Assembly (NCBI GenBank): GCA_019703815.1 | Contig: AP023052.1 | Coordinates: 434,001 to 498,000 of the forward strand | Reading direction: 5' to 3' | Length of the DNA stretch: 64,000 nucleotides | Origin: Thaumasiovibrio occultus | Lineage (GTDB): Bacteria; Pseudomonadota; Gammaproteobacteria; Enterobacterales; Vibrionaceae | Shown here: positions 28,181 to 37,620 of the stretch, in pieces | Layout of the letters: every line of letters begins with the position of its first letter | Numbering within the stretch: position 1 is the first letter of the stretch | The notes under the pieces: generated by a model | Databases searched by the model: none | Told to the model about the DNA's origin: nothing | The model's input: the letters and a program-made list of their open reading frames with translations, nothing else | Translations under genes and position numbers: made by a program

Positions 28181-29650
28181 TTAGGCAGACAACATCATGG
28201 AATCAGCTTTCGCTTCCAAGTTGGTGTTACCCATCAAGTACTCATCGATAGAGCGGGCACATTCACGGCCTTCGTTGATACAACGAACTACTAGCGATTG
28301 ACCCGTACGCATATCACCTGCAGCGAAGACGCCATCTTGGTTGGTGGCGAAGCCTTGAGTGGCAACGTTACCGCGATCATCGAGTGCGATATCAAGCTGT
28401 GCTAGCACGCCGTGTGGCTCTGGGTGCAAGAAGCCCATCGCAAGGAAGGCCATATCACAGGGGATCACGCGCTCTGTACCTTCAATTTCGGTAAAGCCCG
28501 GACGTTCACCCGGTGCTGGCTCATCCCACTTGATGTCAGCAATACGCAGACCTTTGACGTTACCTTTGCCATCATCAATAAACTCTTTAGTGAGGATGTT
28601 CCAGTAACGATCACACCCTTCTTCGTGCGAAGTCGAGGTGCGCAAGATCATTGGATATTGTGGCCATGGCTGCGCCGAAGGACGTGTCTCTGGAGGTTTA
28701 GGCATGATCTCCACTTGGGTGATGCTCGCCGCGCCGTGACGGTTAGAGGTGCCCACACAGTCAGAGCCGGTATCACCACCACCAATCACAACCACGTGCT
28801 TGCCTTTGGCGTGGATCTCTTCGGTTTTCAGATCCATGTCGTTAGCGCGGCGGTTGTTTTGGCCAAGAAATTCCATCGCAAAGTGAACGCCTTTTAGCTC
28901 ACGACCGGTGATTGGCAAATTACGAGGAACGGTTGAGCCGCCGGTCAGCAAGATCACATCGAAGTCTTGACGCAACTGCTTGGCATTTACATCCACACCG
29001 ACGTGCGCGTTCACTTCGAACTTCACGCCTGCTTGCGCCATCATGTCGATTTTACGATCGATCACTTCCATGCTGAGCTTAAAGTCAGGAATACCGAAAC
29101 GCAGCAGACCACCGACTTTCTCGTCACGCTCAAACACGGTCACGGTGTGACCGGCGCTGTTAAGCTGCTCTGCTGCCGCTAGACCAGCAGGGCCACTACC
29201 GATGATGGCAACGGTTTTACCCGTACGCTTACGTGGCGTTTTCGGTTTGGCATACCCTTCGCGGTATGCCGTCTCAACGATGGTTTTTTCGATATTACAG
29301 ATGGTGATTGGGTCTTGGTTAATACCCAGAACACACGCGCTTTCACACGGTGCTGGACACACACGACCAGTAAACTCTGGGAAGTTGTTGGTTGAACTTA
29401 GAATGTTCCACGCTTCTTCCCAGCTGTCACGGAAGACCGCATCGTTGAACTCAGGGATGATGTTACCGATCGGACAGCCGTTGTGGCAGAACGGTACACC
29501 ACAGTCCATACAACGAGAGGCCTGTGTGCCGATTTTTTCACCGAACTCGTCGTTAAGAACGAACTCTTTGTTGTTTTCAATACGAACGCTTGGATCGAGC
29601 TTCCCAGGAAGCTCGCGACCATGTTCTAGAAATCCAGTTGGCTTACCCAT
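28181..29650 (-). CDS. gltD: glutamate synthase (NADPH) small subunit
   Basis: 489-residue beta subunit that takes electrons from NADPH through FAD and [4Fe-4S] clusters to the large subunit. The N-terminal cysteine cluster CMDCGVPFCHNGCPIGN (42-58) is followed by the FAD-binding IIGSGPAGLAAAEQL and the NADPH-binding VIGGGDTGSDC motifs. The start lies 8 nt inside the end of gltB, ensuring coupled synthesis of the two subunits. Confidence 0.97.
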   Translation of the reverse strand: MGKPTGFLEHGRELPGKLDPSVRIENNKEFVLNDEFGEKIGTQASRCMDCGVPFCHNGCPIGNIIPEFNDAVFRDSWEEAWNILSSTNNFPEFTGRVCPAPCESACVLGINQDPITICNIEKTIVETAYREGYAKPKTPRKRTGKTVAIIGSGPAGLAAAEQLNSAGHTVTVFERDEKVGGLLRFGIPDFKLSMEVIDRKIDMMAQAGVKFEVNAHVGVDVNAKQLRQDFDVILLTGGSTVPRNLPITGRELKGVHFAMEFLGQNNRRANDMDLKTEEIHAKGKHVVVIGGGDTGSDCVGTSNRHGAASITQVEIMPKPPETRPSAQPWPQYPMILRTSTSHEEGCDRYWNILTKEFIDDGKGNVKGLRIADIKWDEPAPGERPGFTEIEGTERVIPCDMAFLAMGFLHPEPHGVLAQLDIALDDRGNVATQGFATNQDGVFAAGDMRTGQSLVVRCINEGRECARSIDEYLMGNTNLEAKADSMMLSA

Positions 29651-32600
29651 TGGCTACCTCCACTTCCTTGTTGTCCGCTTCTGCCGCTTTACGCTTTAAC
29701 AGAACCGCTTTGTAATCTCTTGGCATTACCTTCACCATCCTGGTGAGGTTATCGTCAAAGTTACCCAAGAAGGTTTCAGCGACTGTACTGCCGGTCAGTT
29801 GCTGGTGCTTGGTTAGCATCTCTTGCAGTAGCGCTCTGTCTTCTGCTTCGATTGGGTCAAGGTCAACCAACTCCGTGTTGAGCTTGCTTTCGAAATCACC
29901 GAACTGATCCCAAACGTAAGCGACACCGCCACTCATACCTGCCGCGAAGTTACGCCCAGTTTGACCTAGGATCACCGCGACACCGCCTGTCATGTATTCA
30001 CAGCCGTGGTCACCCACGCCTTCCACCACAACTTTGGCGCCTGAGTTACGCACACAGAAACGCTCACCGGCCATACCACGGATGTAAGACTCACCCGATG
30101 TCGCACCGTAGAAACAGACGTTACCGACCACGATGTTGTCTTCCGGTACGATGTCTGAGTTCAAGTGTGGGTAAAGTACCAAGGTACCGCCCGACAAACC
30201 TTTACCCCAGTAATCGTTCGCGTCGCCTTCTACTTCGAATGTCACGCCTTTTGCAAGGAAACAACCGAAGCTTTGACCCGCGCTACCGTGGAACTTCACG
30301 TTCATTGGTTGCGGTAGACCTTGGTCTTTGTACACTTTCGAAATTTCGTTCGACAGCATAGTACCGGCGCTACGATCGGTGTTGATGATCGGTAGCTCAC
30401 CCGTAACGGCTTTCCCTTCTTTCAGTGCTGGTTGTGCCAGCTCGATCAGTTTGCGATCAAGGACTGATTCAAGGCCGTGGTTTTGTTCGCGTTGGTTGAA
30501 CAGGCCATCGTCTTCACGTGCTGCTTCAATGTGCAGTACTGGCGATAGATCCAGGTTCTTGTATTTCCAGTGGCTGATGTTCTGACGAATACGCAGTTTC
30601 TGCGCTTGACCGACCATCTCTTCGATAGAGCGGAAGCCCAGCTCAGCCATGATTTCACGCAGGCCTTCTGCCATGTATTGGAAGAAGGTGACTACATCTT
30701 CTACGCGGCCGTCGAAACGCTCACGCAGGGTCTTGTTCTGAGTTGCGATACCGACAGGACAGGTGTTGAGGTGACACTTACGCATCATGATACAACCTTC
30801 AACAACCAGCGCTGCGGTTGCGACGCCCCATTCTTCGGCACCCAATAGCGTCGCGACAGCAAGGTCACGCGGGGTCTTCATCTGACCATCGGCTTGAACA
30901 ACGATACGGTTACGTAGGCCGTTCTTCAGTAGCGTTTGGTGGGTTTCCGCCAAACCTAGTTCCCACGGTAGACCCGTGTGACGGATTGACGAAATAGGTG
31001 ATGCACCTGTACCGCCATCAAAGCCCGCAATTAGAACCACGTCAGCTTTCGCTTTGGCAACACCTGAGGCGATGGTACCGACACCCGCTTCTGATACCAG
31101 CTTCACGTTCACACGCGCTTTGCGGTTCGCGTTTTTCAGATCGTAGATCAGCTGCGCCAAATCTTCGATGGAGTAGATATCGTGGTGTGGTGGTGGCGAA
31201 ATCAAGCCAACTCCTGGAGTGGAGTGACGCGTTGCACCGATCCAATCATCGACCTTATCACCCGGTAGCTGACCACCTTCACCTGGCTTCGCGCCTTGGG
31301 CCATCTTGATCTGAATTTCTTCAGAGTTGGTCAGGTAGTAAGAGGTCACACCGAAGCGGCCTGATGCGACCTGTTTGATCGCCGAACGTTCCCAATCGCC
31401 GTTCTCTTTGCGCTCGAAACGGGCTGGATCTTCACCGCCCTCACCAGAGTTCGACTTCGCGCCAATGCGGTTCATCGCAACAGCGAGGGTAGAGTGCGCT
31501 TCGTACGAGATCGAACCGAAACTCATCGCACCGGTTGCGAAACGCTTCAAGATGCTTTCGATTGGCTCAACGTCATCAAGCGGAATGCTACCGGCTGGGT
31601 TCTTAATGAACTCCAACTGGCTGCGCAGGGTTGCTGCGTCATCACCTTGACTATCAACGGCGCTACAGTATTGCTTGAACTGATCGAAGCTACGGTTACG
31701 CGTTGATTCTTGTAGGAGCGAGATGGTCTCAGGGTTAAACAGGTGTTTTTCACCACGTTGTTTCCACTGATAAACGCCGCCCACATCCAATAGTTGGACA
31801 GGCACTTCACGGGTTGGGTAGCCCAAGCGGTGACGGATCAGCACTTCATGTGCGATGTCATCGATGGTCAAACCTTCGATACGGGTGACAGTACCGCTAA
31901 AGTACTTATCAACGACAGACTTGCTGATACCCAACGCTTCGAAGATCTGTGCGCCGTGGTATGACTGCAGGGTCGAGATCCCCATCTTCGAGAAGATCTT
32001 TAGAAGGCCAGCATTGACCGCATTGCGGAAGTTGTCGAATAGCTTGTCTGATGGTGCTTCAGGATCAAGTTTGCGACGCTTTTGCAAATCAATGATGGTT
32101 TCAGTGACCAAGTACGGGTTCACCGCGTTCGCACCGTAACCCAATAGGGTCGCAAAGTGGTGCGTTTCACGCGCATCACCGGTCTCAACCACGATGTCAC
32201 ACTTGGCACGCAGACCTTTACGGATCAGGTGGTGGTGAACTGCGCCCACGGCCAACATTGCCGGGATCGCCGCGTGGTTCGAGTTTGTGGCGCGGTCGGT
32301 CAGGATGATGATGGAGTAGCCATCGATCACCGCATCTTCAGAATACTGACAGATACGCTTAAGCGCGCGCTCTAGCTTGCCGTCTTCACCACTCGCGTTG
32401 AACACGATATCTAGCGTTTTCGCTTGTAGGTGTTCGTTGTCGATCGCGCGTAGTTTCTCTAGTTCCGCATTGCTCAGAACAGGGGATTCTACTTCCACTT
32501 TTAAGCAGTGCTCTGGTGATTCCACCAACAGGTTGCCGTTTTTACCGAGGTAAGTTTTCAGCGACATGACCATACGCTCACGGATCGGATCGATCGGCGG

Positions 32601-34190
32601 GTTGGTTACCTGGGCAAAGAGCTGCTTAAAGTAGTTCGACAGGTGTTGTGATTGGTGAGAAAGCACCGCGAGCGGCCAGTCAGCACCCATTGCGCCAAGC
32701 GGCTCTTTACCGTCACGCGCCATAGGAACGATAATTTCGTTCACTTCTTCGCCGCTCACACCAAACGCTTGTTGGTGATGAAGCAGACGCTCAGCGCTTG
32801 GCTGGTGGTGCATGTTGTCCGCTTCTGGCAACGAGCCCATGTTCAATAGGTGTTTTTCAACCCACTCTTCATAAGGCTTGGCCGTGGCGATGCTGTCTTT
32901 AACTTCTTCATCCGAAACGATGCGACCTTGCTCAAGATCGGCAACGAAGATACGACCCGGTTGCAGACGACCACGGAACTGGATGTTTTCCGGCTCGATT
33001 TCAACCACGCCAGACTCTGATGCCATGATCAGGAAGTCATCTTTGGTTACGGTATAGCGAGAAGGACGCAGGCCGTTACGGTCGAGGGTGGCACCCACTT
33101 GGACACCATCGGTGAAACAGACAGAGGCTGGGCCATCCCATGGTTCCATGATGTTGGCGTGGAACTGATAGAACGCACGACGGGTTGGATCCATGTTTTT
33201 GTTTTCTTGCCATGCTTCAGGGATCATCATCATCAAGGCATGTGGCAAGCTGCGACCAGAAAGAACGAGGAGCTCAAGCGCCATGTCGAAGTTAGATGAA
33301 TCCGAGCTACCTTCCTGACAGATAGGCAGTAGCATGCTGAGTTCTTGATCGGTAAACAGATCAGACTCTAATAGGGCTTCACGGGCCTTCATCCAGTTCA
33401 GGTTACCGCGTACGGTGTTGATTTCACCGTTGTGGGCAATGTAACGGAAAGGCTGAGCTAGACGCCATTTAGGGAAGGTGTTGGTTGAGAAACGCGAGTG
33501 AACCAACGCCAGTGCCGTGACCATGCCTGGGTTTTGCAGATCCAAGAAGTACTGTGGTACTTGCTCAGTCGTCAGCTGACCTTTATAGACAATGGTTTTG
33601 TAAGAGAAGGAGTTAATGTAGAAGTCGTCGCCAATATTCGACACGCTTTCAAGACACACACGTACCGTGTAGTTACGCAGTACATATAGCTTACGCTCGA
33701 GTACTTCCGGTGCCATGTTCGCGCCGCCAGTAACGAAGACGTGTTCGAACTGAGGCTCAGTGCTGAGCGGATCGGCGCCAATCATTGAATTGTCGGTTGG
33801 CAAAACGCGGTAGCCAATCACCTCAAGATCGAGGCGCTGTGCATTGCGCTCTAAAATGTCACGACATTGTGCCCGCTTGTCTGCATCTTTTGGAAACAGC
33901 ACCACACCCACACCGTACTGATCAAACGCAGGCAGTTTAATGCCGATTTTTTGCGTTTCTTCCAGTAGGAATTCATGCGGCTTTTGCAGAAGAATACCCG
34001 CACCATCACCACTACACGGATCACATCCTTGACCGCCCCTGTGCTCCATGCGCGCAAGCATGTCGAGGGCTTGTGTAACGATTTGGTGGGATTTGCGGTT
34101 CTTAAGGTGGGCAACAAAGCCGATACCACAGGCGTCGTGCTCCATCTCAGGCACGTAGAGTCCCTGAGCCTTTTGCTCTTTATCTGTCAT
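29643..34190 (-). CDS. gltB: glutamate synthase (NADPH) large subunit
   Basis: 1515-residue alpha subunit. It hydrolyses glutamine and transfers the amide to 2-oxoglutarate, making two glutamates. The mature N-terminus should begin at Cys21 in HDACGIGFVAH, the Ntn-type glutaminase nucleophile, after removal of a 20-residue propeptide. The FMN-binding synthase domain contains PPHHDIYSIEDLAQLI and the [3Fe-4S] motif CHLNTCPVG. The C-terminal beta-helix contains repeated Gly-rich segments. An AAGGACG ribosome site precedes the ATG. The leader is unusually rich in inverted repeats. Confidence 0.97.
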   Translation of the reverse strand: MTDKEQKAQGLYVPEMEHDACGIGFVAHLKNRKSHQIVTQALDMLARMEHRGGQGCDPCSGDGAGILLQKPHEFLLEETQKIGIKLPAFDQYGVGVVLFPKDADKRAQCRDILERNAQRLDLEVIGYRVLPTDNSMIGADPLSTEPQFEHVFVTGGANMAPEVLERKLYVLRNYTVRVCLESVSNIGDDFYINSFSYKTIVYKGQLTTEQVPQYFLDLQNPGMVTALALVHSRFSTNTFPKWRLAQPFRYIAHNGEINTVRGNLNWMKAREALLESDLFTDQELSMLLPICQEGSSDSSNFDMALELLVLSGRSLPHALMMMIPEAWQENKNMDPTRRAFYQFHANIMEPWDGPASVCFTDGVQVGATLDRNGLRPSRYTVTKDDFLIMASESGVVEIEPENIQFRGRLQPGRIFVADLEQGRIVSDEEVKDSIATAKPYEEWVEKHLLNMGSLPEADNMHHQPSAERLLHHQQAFGVSGEEVNEIIVPMARDGKEPLGAMGADWPLAVLSHQSQHLSNYFKQLFAQVTNPPIDPIRERMVMSLKTYLGKNGNLLVESPEHCLKVEVESPVLSNAELEKLRAIDNEHLQAKTLDIVFNASGEDGKLERALKRICQYSEDAVIDGYSIIILTDRATNSNHAAIPAMLAVGAVHHHLIRKGLRAKCDIVVETGDARETHHFATLLGYGANAVNPYLVTETIIDLQKRRKLDPEAPSDKLFDNFRNAVNAGLLKIFSKMGISTLQSYHGAQIFEALGISKSVVDKYFSGTVTRIEGLTIDDIAHEVLIRHRLGYPTREVPVQLLDVGGVYQWKQRGEKHLFNPETISLLQESTRNRSFDQFKQYCSAVDSQGDDAATLRSQLEFIKNPAGSIPLDDVEPIESILKRFATGAMSFGSISYEAHSTLAVAMNRIGAKSNSGEGGEDPARFERKENGDWERSAIKQVASGRFGVTSYYLTNSEEIQIKMAQGAKPGEGGQLPGDKVDDWIGATRHSTPGVGLISPPPHHDIYSIEDLAQLIYDLKNANRKARVNVKLVSEAGVGTIASGVAKAKADVVLIAGFDGGTGASPISSIRHTGLPWELGLAETHQTLLKNGLRNRIVVQADGQMKTPRDLAVATLLGAEEWGVATAALVVEGCIMMRKCHLNTCPVGIATQNKTLRERFDGRVEDVVTFFQYMAEGLREIMAELGFRSIEEMVGQAQKLRIRQNISHWKYKNLDLSPVLHIEAAREDDGLFNQREQNHGLESVLDRKLIELAQPALKEGKAVTGELPIINTDRSAGTMLSNEISKVYKDQGLPQPMNVKFHGSAGQSFGCFLAKGVTFEVEGDANDYWGKGLSGGTLVLYPHLNSDIVPEDNIVVGNVCFYGATSGESYIRGMAGERFCVRNSGAKVVVEGVGDHGCEYMTGGVAVILGQTGRNFAAGMSGGVAYVWDQFGDFESKLNTELVDLDPIEAEDRALLQEMLTKHQQLTGSTVAETFLGNFDDNLTRMVKVMPRDYKAVLLKRKAAEADNKEVEVANG

Positions 34191-34769
34191 AGATACGTCC
34201 TTCCAGTTACAACAGGCTCTATTCCGTGGCCTGTTTTGTCCCTATTACTTGTATTTACCCAGAGGTGAGCTTCTCCTTTGGGCAGGTAAATACACGTCCG
34301 CAGAATCGAAATTATGCAGACGAATCCCTGTAGCATGCCACCTTGGGTAGTGAAACATGCTGTAATTTTAAATAAATTTATTTTAATCACTACAAAATAG
34401 TGATTAAACGGTATATCCCATTGCTCAGAAAATACACATTTATGTAACCATCCTACAATTTTGACACTTTAATTACCAATAAAAGTTTGCGCTTGATCAT
34501 AAGAATTTTCTCGGCAGCCGAGTAGTTACTTGATTTTCAGTTAGAAATCGGTTGGGTATAAATATTCATTTACATTGAATAGCTGGCGCTGTTTTTGTAC
34601 AGCGATGCGGTGATTGTTTCCTAGTGGAATCTTCTGTTGTTGGCTGCTTTATTGGCTGGGTGAACACTCGATGGTTGGGCAAAATGACAGCAAAATCGCG
34701 CTAAATACGTAGGTTTTGTAAGCGGGTGATGCTATAGTGCGCCGCTGTTTTTTTGGGGGTGGTGAGCCG
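34191..34769. other. divergent gltB-yhcC intergenic region with structured gltB leader
   Basis: 579 bp. On the gltB side three inverted repeats follow one another: AACAGGC/GCCTGTT (34211-34235), GTATTTACC/GGTAAATAC with partly paired inner arms (34251-34293), and AGCATG/CATGCT (34332-34361). Further out is a perfect 10-bp repeat at 34382-34408. The rest, up to the yhcC ribosome site, shows nothing I recognise. No U-run follows any hairpin on the gltB strand. Confidence 0.55.
34382..34408. promoter_or_regulatory. perfect inverted repeat upstream of gltB, possible operator
   Basis: TTTAATCACT / AGTGATTAAA with a 7-bp spacer, 192-218 bp before the gltB start. The symmetry and A+T-rich arms suit a dimeric activator such as a LysR-type protein, but the binding protein is not identifiable. 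An RNA hairpin is the alternative reading. Confidence 0.4.
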
Positions 34770-35714
34770 ATGCAGTTACATGAACTCGTCAATACATTTG
34801 GTCAAGATTTGCACCGTCGTTACGGCGAGCGAGTGCATAAACTTACGTTGCATGGTGGATTCTCCTGTCCAAACCGCGATGGCACCATCGGCCGTGGTGG
34901 CTGTACCTTCTGTAATGTGGCCTCGTTTGCCGATGAGCAAGCCAAGTTTGTCCCGATAGAGCAGCAACTGGCCGCTCGTGCAGGGGAGGTCAACAAGCGC
35001 GCGAAACGATATCTGGCTTATTTTCAAGCCTATACCAACACTTACGCCGAAGTAGAAATTCTGCGCAAGATGTATGAAGAGGCCTTGTGCCGCGCTGATA
35101 TTGTCGGCTTATGTGTCGGCACCCGCCCTGACTGTGTCCCAGATGCGGCCTTAGAGTTGCTGGTTGAATACAAAAATAAAGGCTACGAAGTGTGGCTTGA
35201 ATTAGGCCTGCAAACCGCCAACGACAACACCCTTAAAAAGATCAATCGTGGCCACGACTTTGCGGCGTACGATGTGATCACTCGCCGCGCCCGCGCTATG
35301 GGATTGAAAGTGTGTTGCCACTTGATTGTGGGGCTTCCAGGGGAAACCGAAGCTGACAACATGCAAACCCTCGAGAAGGTATTGGCGACAGGCGTTGATG
35401 GGATCAAGCTGCATTCACTGCACATTGTAGAAGGCAGCACGATGGCAAAAGCGTGGAAAGCCGGCCGCTTAGAGTCTATCGATATGGAGACCTATTGCGA
35501 TATCGCCGCGAAGATGATCCAGCACACGCCACCTGAGGTGATTTATCACCGCGTTTCAGCGTCGGCTCGACGCCCAACCTTGTTAGCTCCGCTATGGTGC
35601 GAGAACCGTTGGGCGGCAATGACAGAGATCGGTCGCAGATTGGACGCATCAGGCGCGCAGGGCAGTGCTGTGGACCAAGCTTTTGTTTATACTCCACCTC
35701 ATAGTGCTCGCTAA
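34770..35714 (+). CDS. yhcC: radical SAM protein YhcC (TIGR01212 family)
   Basis: 314-residue radical SAM protein. The cluster cysteines lie in the long-spaced motif of the family: CPNRDGTIGRGGCTFCN (C-x11-C-x2-C, about residues 33-49), followed by typical barrel segments VGTRPDCVPD and HLIVGLPGET. The reaction is not known. In E. coli the gene also lies next to gltB and arcB, so the neighbourhood is old. I chose the ATG at 34770, with ribosome site GGTGAG, over an in-frame codon 11 residues upstream. Confidence 0.93.
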   Translation: MQLHELVNTFGQDLHRRYGERVHKLTLHGGFSCPNRDGTIGRGGCTFCNVASFADEQAKFVPIEQQLAARAGEVNKRAKRYLAYFQAYTNTYAEVEILRKMYEEALCRADIVGLCVGTRPDCVPDAALELLVEYKNKGYEVWLELGLQTANDNTLKKINRGHDFAAYDVITRRARAMGLKVCCHLIVGLPGETEADNMQTLEKVLATGVDGIKLHSLHIVEGSTMAKAWKAGRLESIDMETYCDIAAKMIQHTPPEVIYHRVSASARRPTLLAPLWCENRWAAMTEIGRRLDASGAQGSAVDQAFVYTPPHSAR

Positions 35715-35760
35715 GAAGCTACTGAGCTTGGCGTATCTCGGCCTTCCAAGGAAATGAGCG

Positions 35761-37620
35761 ATGCGAAAACTAGTCAGACGCTTGGGTCTGTTCTTGATGA
35801 TGTTGCCAGTGGCAACGCTCAGCTATTTTTTATTGACCCTGCTGGATAGGCAGGGCTCAGCCTCTTTTCTTCTCAAGCATGCCGTACATCTCGGCCTCGC
35901 GTCTTTTGTACTCGGGTTAGCCCTTCGCCTTTGGGTCAAAATCGATCCTCGCCCCAGCTTTTCCACCTTATACCCGACGTTATCTCGGATGCCGGTTTGT
36001 GCGTTGGTGATCAGCGACAAAGAAGGCCATCTGCTCTACGGCAACAAGGCGTCGCGCGAGTTGTTGCAAGTTCGCAAAGTCGGCAAAAACTACTTCTTCC
36101 CTCCAGCACTTGATGCGCAAAGCTTTCATCAACTCCTACGTCATTACGATTTCGATCGTGGCTTCAGTTATGCCAAAGAGACCTTTTACTTAACTGGTCA
36201 GCCGCCTCTGCGCGTGCGCATGTCGGGGGAGCGTATTGTCTATCACGGCGAAAAAGCCCACTTGCTGTTTATCGCTACGCCCAATCAGCAAAAAGTTGCC
36301 GCAGAAAACACCGAGCAGCAAGAAGTGCGGGTGTTCCAAAGTGTGTTTAACTCGTTGGCGGAAATGGTCTACTACACCGATAACGATGGCAAAATTCTGG
36401 GCACCAATAAGTCGTTTGATAGCTTCTGGCATGGCCGAGTTGAAGAAGGGGTCACCGTCGCGAACGGTGAAAGTCAGTTAGGTCGTCGCTCAGTGACAAC
36501 TTGGACGACCGCCCCCGATGGCACTAGTCGTTTGTTGGAAACCAGCCAAACCTCGTTGGTGGATATCAACGGTGAGGTGTTCGGCAGTTTGTGCATCAGC
36601 CATGATGTGACGGACTGGCACGAGATGCAGGAAAGCTTAAAGCAAGAGATCGAAAAGCGTGAGCTAACTGAGCAAACCCTAGCTCAACGCACGAACTTGC
36701 TGGATACCTTATTTGAAGCCAGCCGCGATCCTATCGGGCTGTATAACGAACACGGTGTGTATGTGGGCTGTAATCAGCCGTTTATTCGCTGGGTTGCTCA
36801 CGGGCGCGAAGATCTGCGTGGTTTGCGGGTGGCTGACATTCTTGGCGAAGAGGCGTGGCAGCAGCAACAGCATATCGACAAGCAGGTGATGGAAGCTGGC
36901 CGCGCGGTGAAGAACGAGGAATATGTGATCCTCGAAGACGGTACGCCGCTCTGGTACGAAGTGATGCGCTCGCCTTACAACGATCCACTCAGTGAGTCGA
37001 AAGGGGTCTTGGTGATGGCGCGCGATGTCACCGAGCGAAAAATGGCCGAGCAACAACTGGCTGATGCGATTATGGATTTGGAAGAGCTGAGTTTTGTGGA
37101 CGGCTTAACTAAAGTGGCGAACCGACGTAGCTTTGATGAGCAATTAACTTCACTATGGCACACCCATGTACGTGAGGCGATCCCGCTATCCTTGATCTTA
37201 TGTGACATCGACTTCTTTAAAGCCTTTAATGATAACTATGGTCATCAGCAAGGTGACGAAGCGCTGCGCCAAGTCGCGCAGGTGTTTAAGTCGGTGATCC
37301 GTCGGGAAAGTGATGTCGTGGCCCGCTACGGCGGCGAGGAGTTTGCCTTCTTGTTGCCGAACACCGACAACGTCGGCGCGATGACCGTTGCTGGCGCTAT
37401 TCACAAGATTCTCGCGGATCGTCACTTGCCACACGGTTACTCGGCGGTGTCTCATCAGCTAACGGTGAGCTTGGGCGTTGCCACGCTAGTGCCGACGTCT
37501 GAGCAAGATTACGGCGAGCTGGTGGCCTTGGCGGATCGCGCGCTCTATAAGGCGAAAGACAGCGGGCGTAACACCTCGCAAAGTTTGGAATTAACTCAGG
37601 ATGAAGTTACCGTTTCATGA
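35761..37620 (+). CDS. membrane PAS-PAS-GGDEF diguanylate cyclase
   Basis: 619-residue inner-membrane protein that should make cyclic di-GMP. Two N-terminal helices (about 8-28 and 38-58) are followed by PAS-like folds at about 76-170 and 190-290, a further PAS at about 305-425 ending in MARDVTERK, and a GGDEF domain. The active-site signature GGEEF is intact at 524-528, and an inhibitory-site RxxD (RESD, 515-518) lies at the standard five-residue spacing, so product inhibition is expected. It follows yhcC by 46 nt, and its TGA overlaps the arcB ATG. V. cholerae has a sensory-box/GGDEF gene beside arcB as well. Confidence 0.93.
   Translation: MRKLVRRLGLFLMMLPVATLSYFLLTLLDRQGSASFLLKHAVHLGLASFVLGLALRLWVKIDPRPSFSTLYPTLSRMPVCALVISDKEGHLLYGNKASRELLQVRKVGKNYFFPPALDAQSFHQLLRHYDFDRGFSYAKETFYLTGQPPLRVRMSGERIVYHGEKAHLLFIATPNQQKVAAENTEQQEVRVFQSVFNSLAEMVYYTDNDGKILGTNKSFDSFWHGRVEEGVTVANGESQLGRRSVTTWTTAPDGTSRLLETSQTSLVDINGEVFGSLCISHDVTDWHEMQESLKQEIEKRELTEQTLAQRTNLLDTLFEASRDPIGLYNEHGVYVGCNQPFIRWVAHGREDLRGLRVADILGEEAWQQQQHIDKQVMEAGRAVKNEEYVILEDGTPLWYEVMRSPYNDPLSESKGVLVMARDVTERKMAEQQLADAIMDLEELSFVDGLTKVANRRSFDEQLTSLWHTHVREAIPLSLILCDIDFFKAFNDNYGHQQGDEALRQVAQVFKSVIRRESDVVARYGGEEFAFLLPNTDNVGAMTVAGAIHKILADRHLPHGYSAVSHQLTVSLGVATLVPTSEQDYGELVALADRALYKAKDSGRNTSQSLELTQDEVTVS

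Noticed and set aside
34251-34293. Possible riboswitch in the gltB leader
   Set aside because: The hairpin is real, but I could not match it to a known class, and no terminator or ribosome-site sequestration is visible; reported only as a structured leader.
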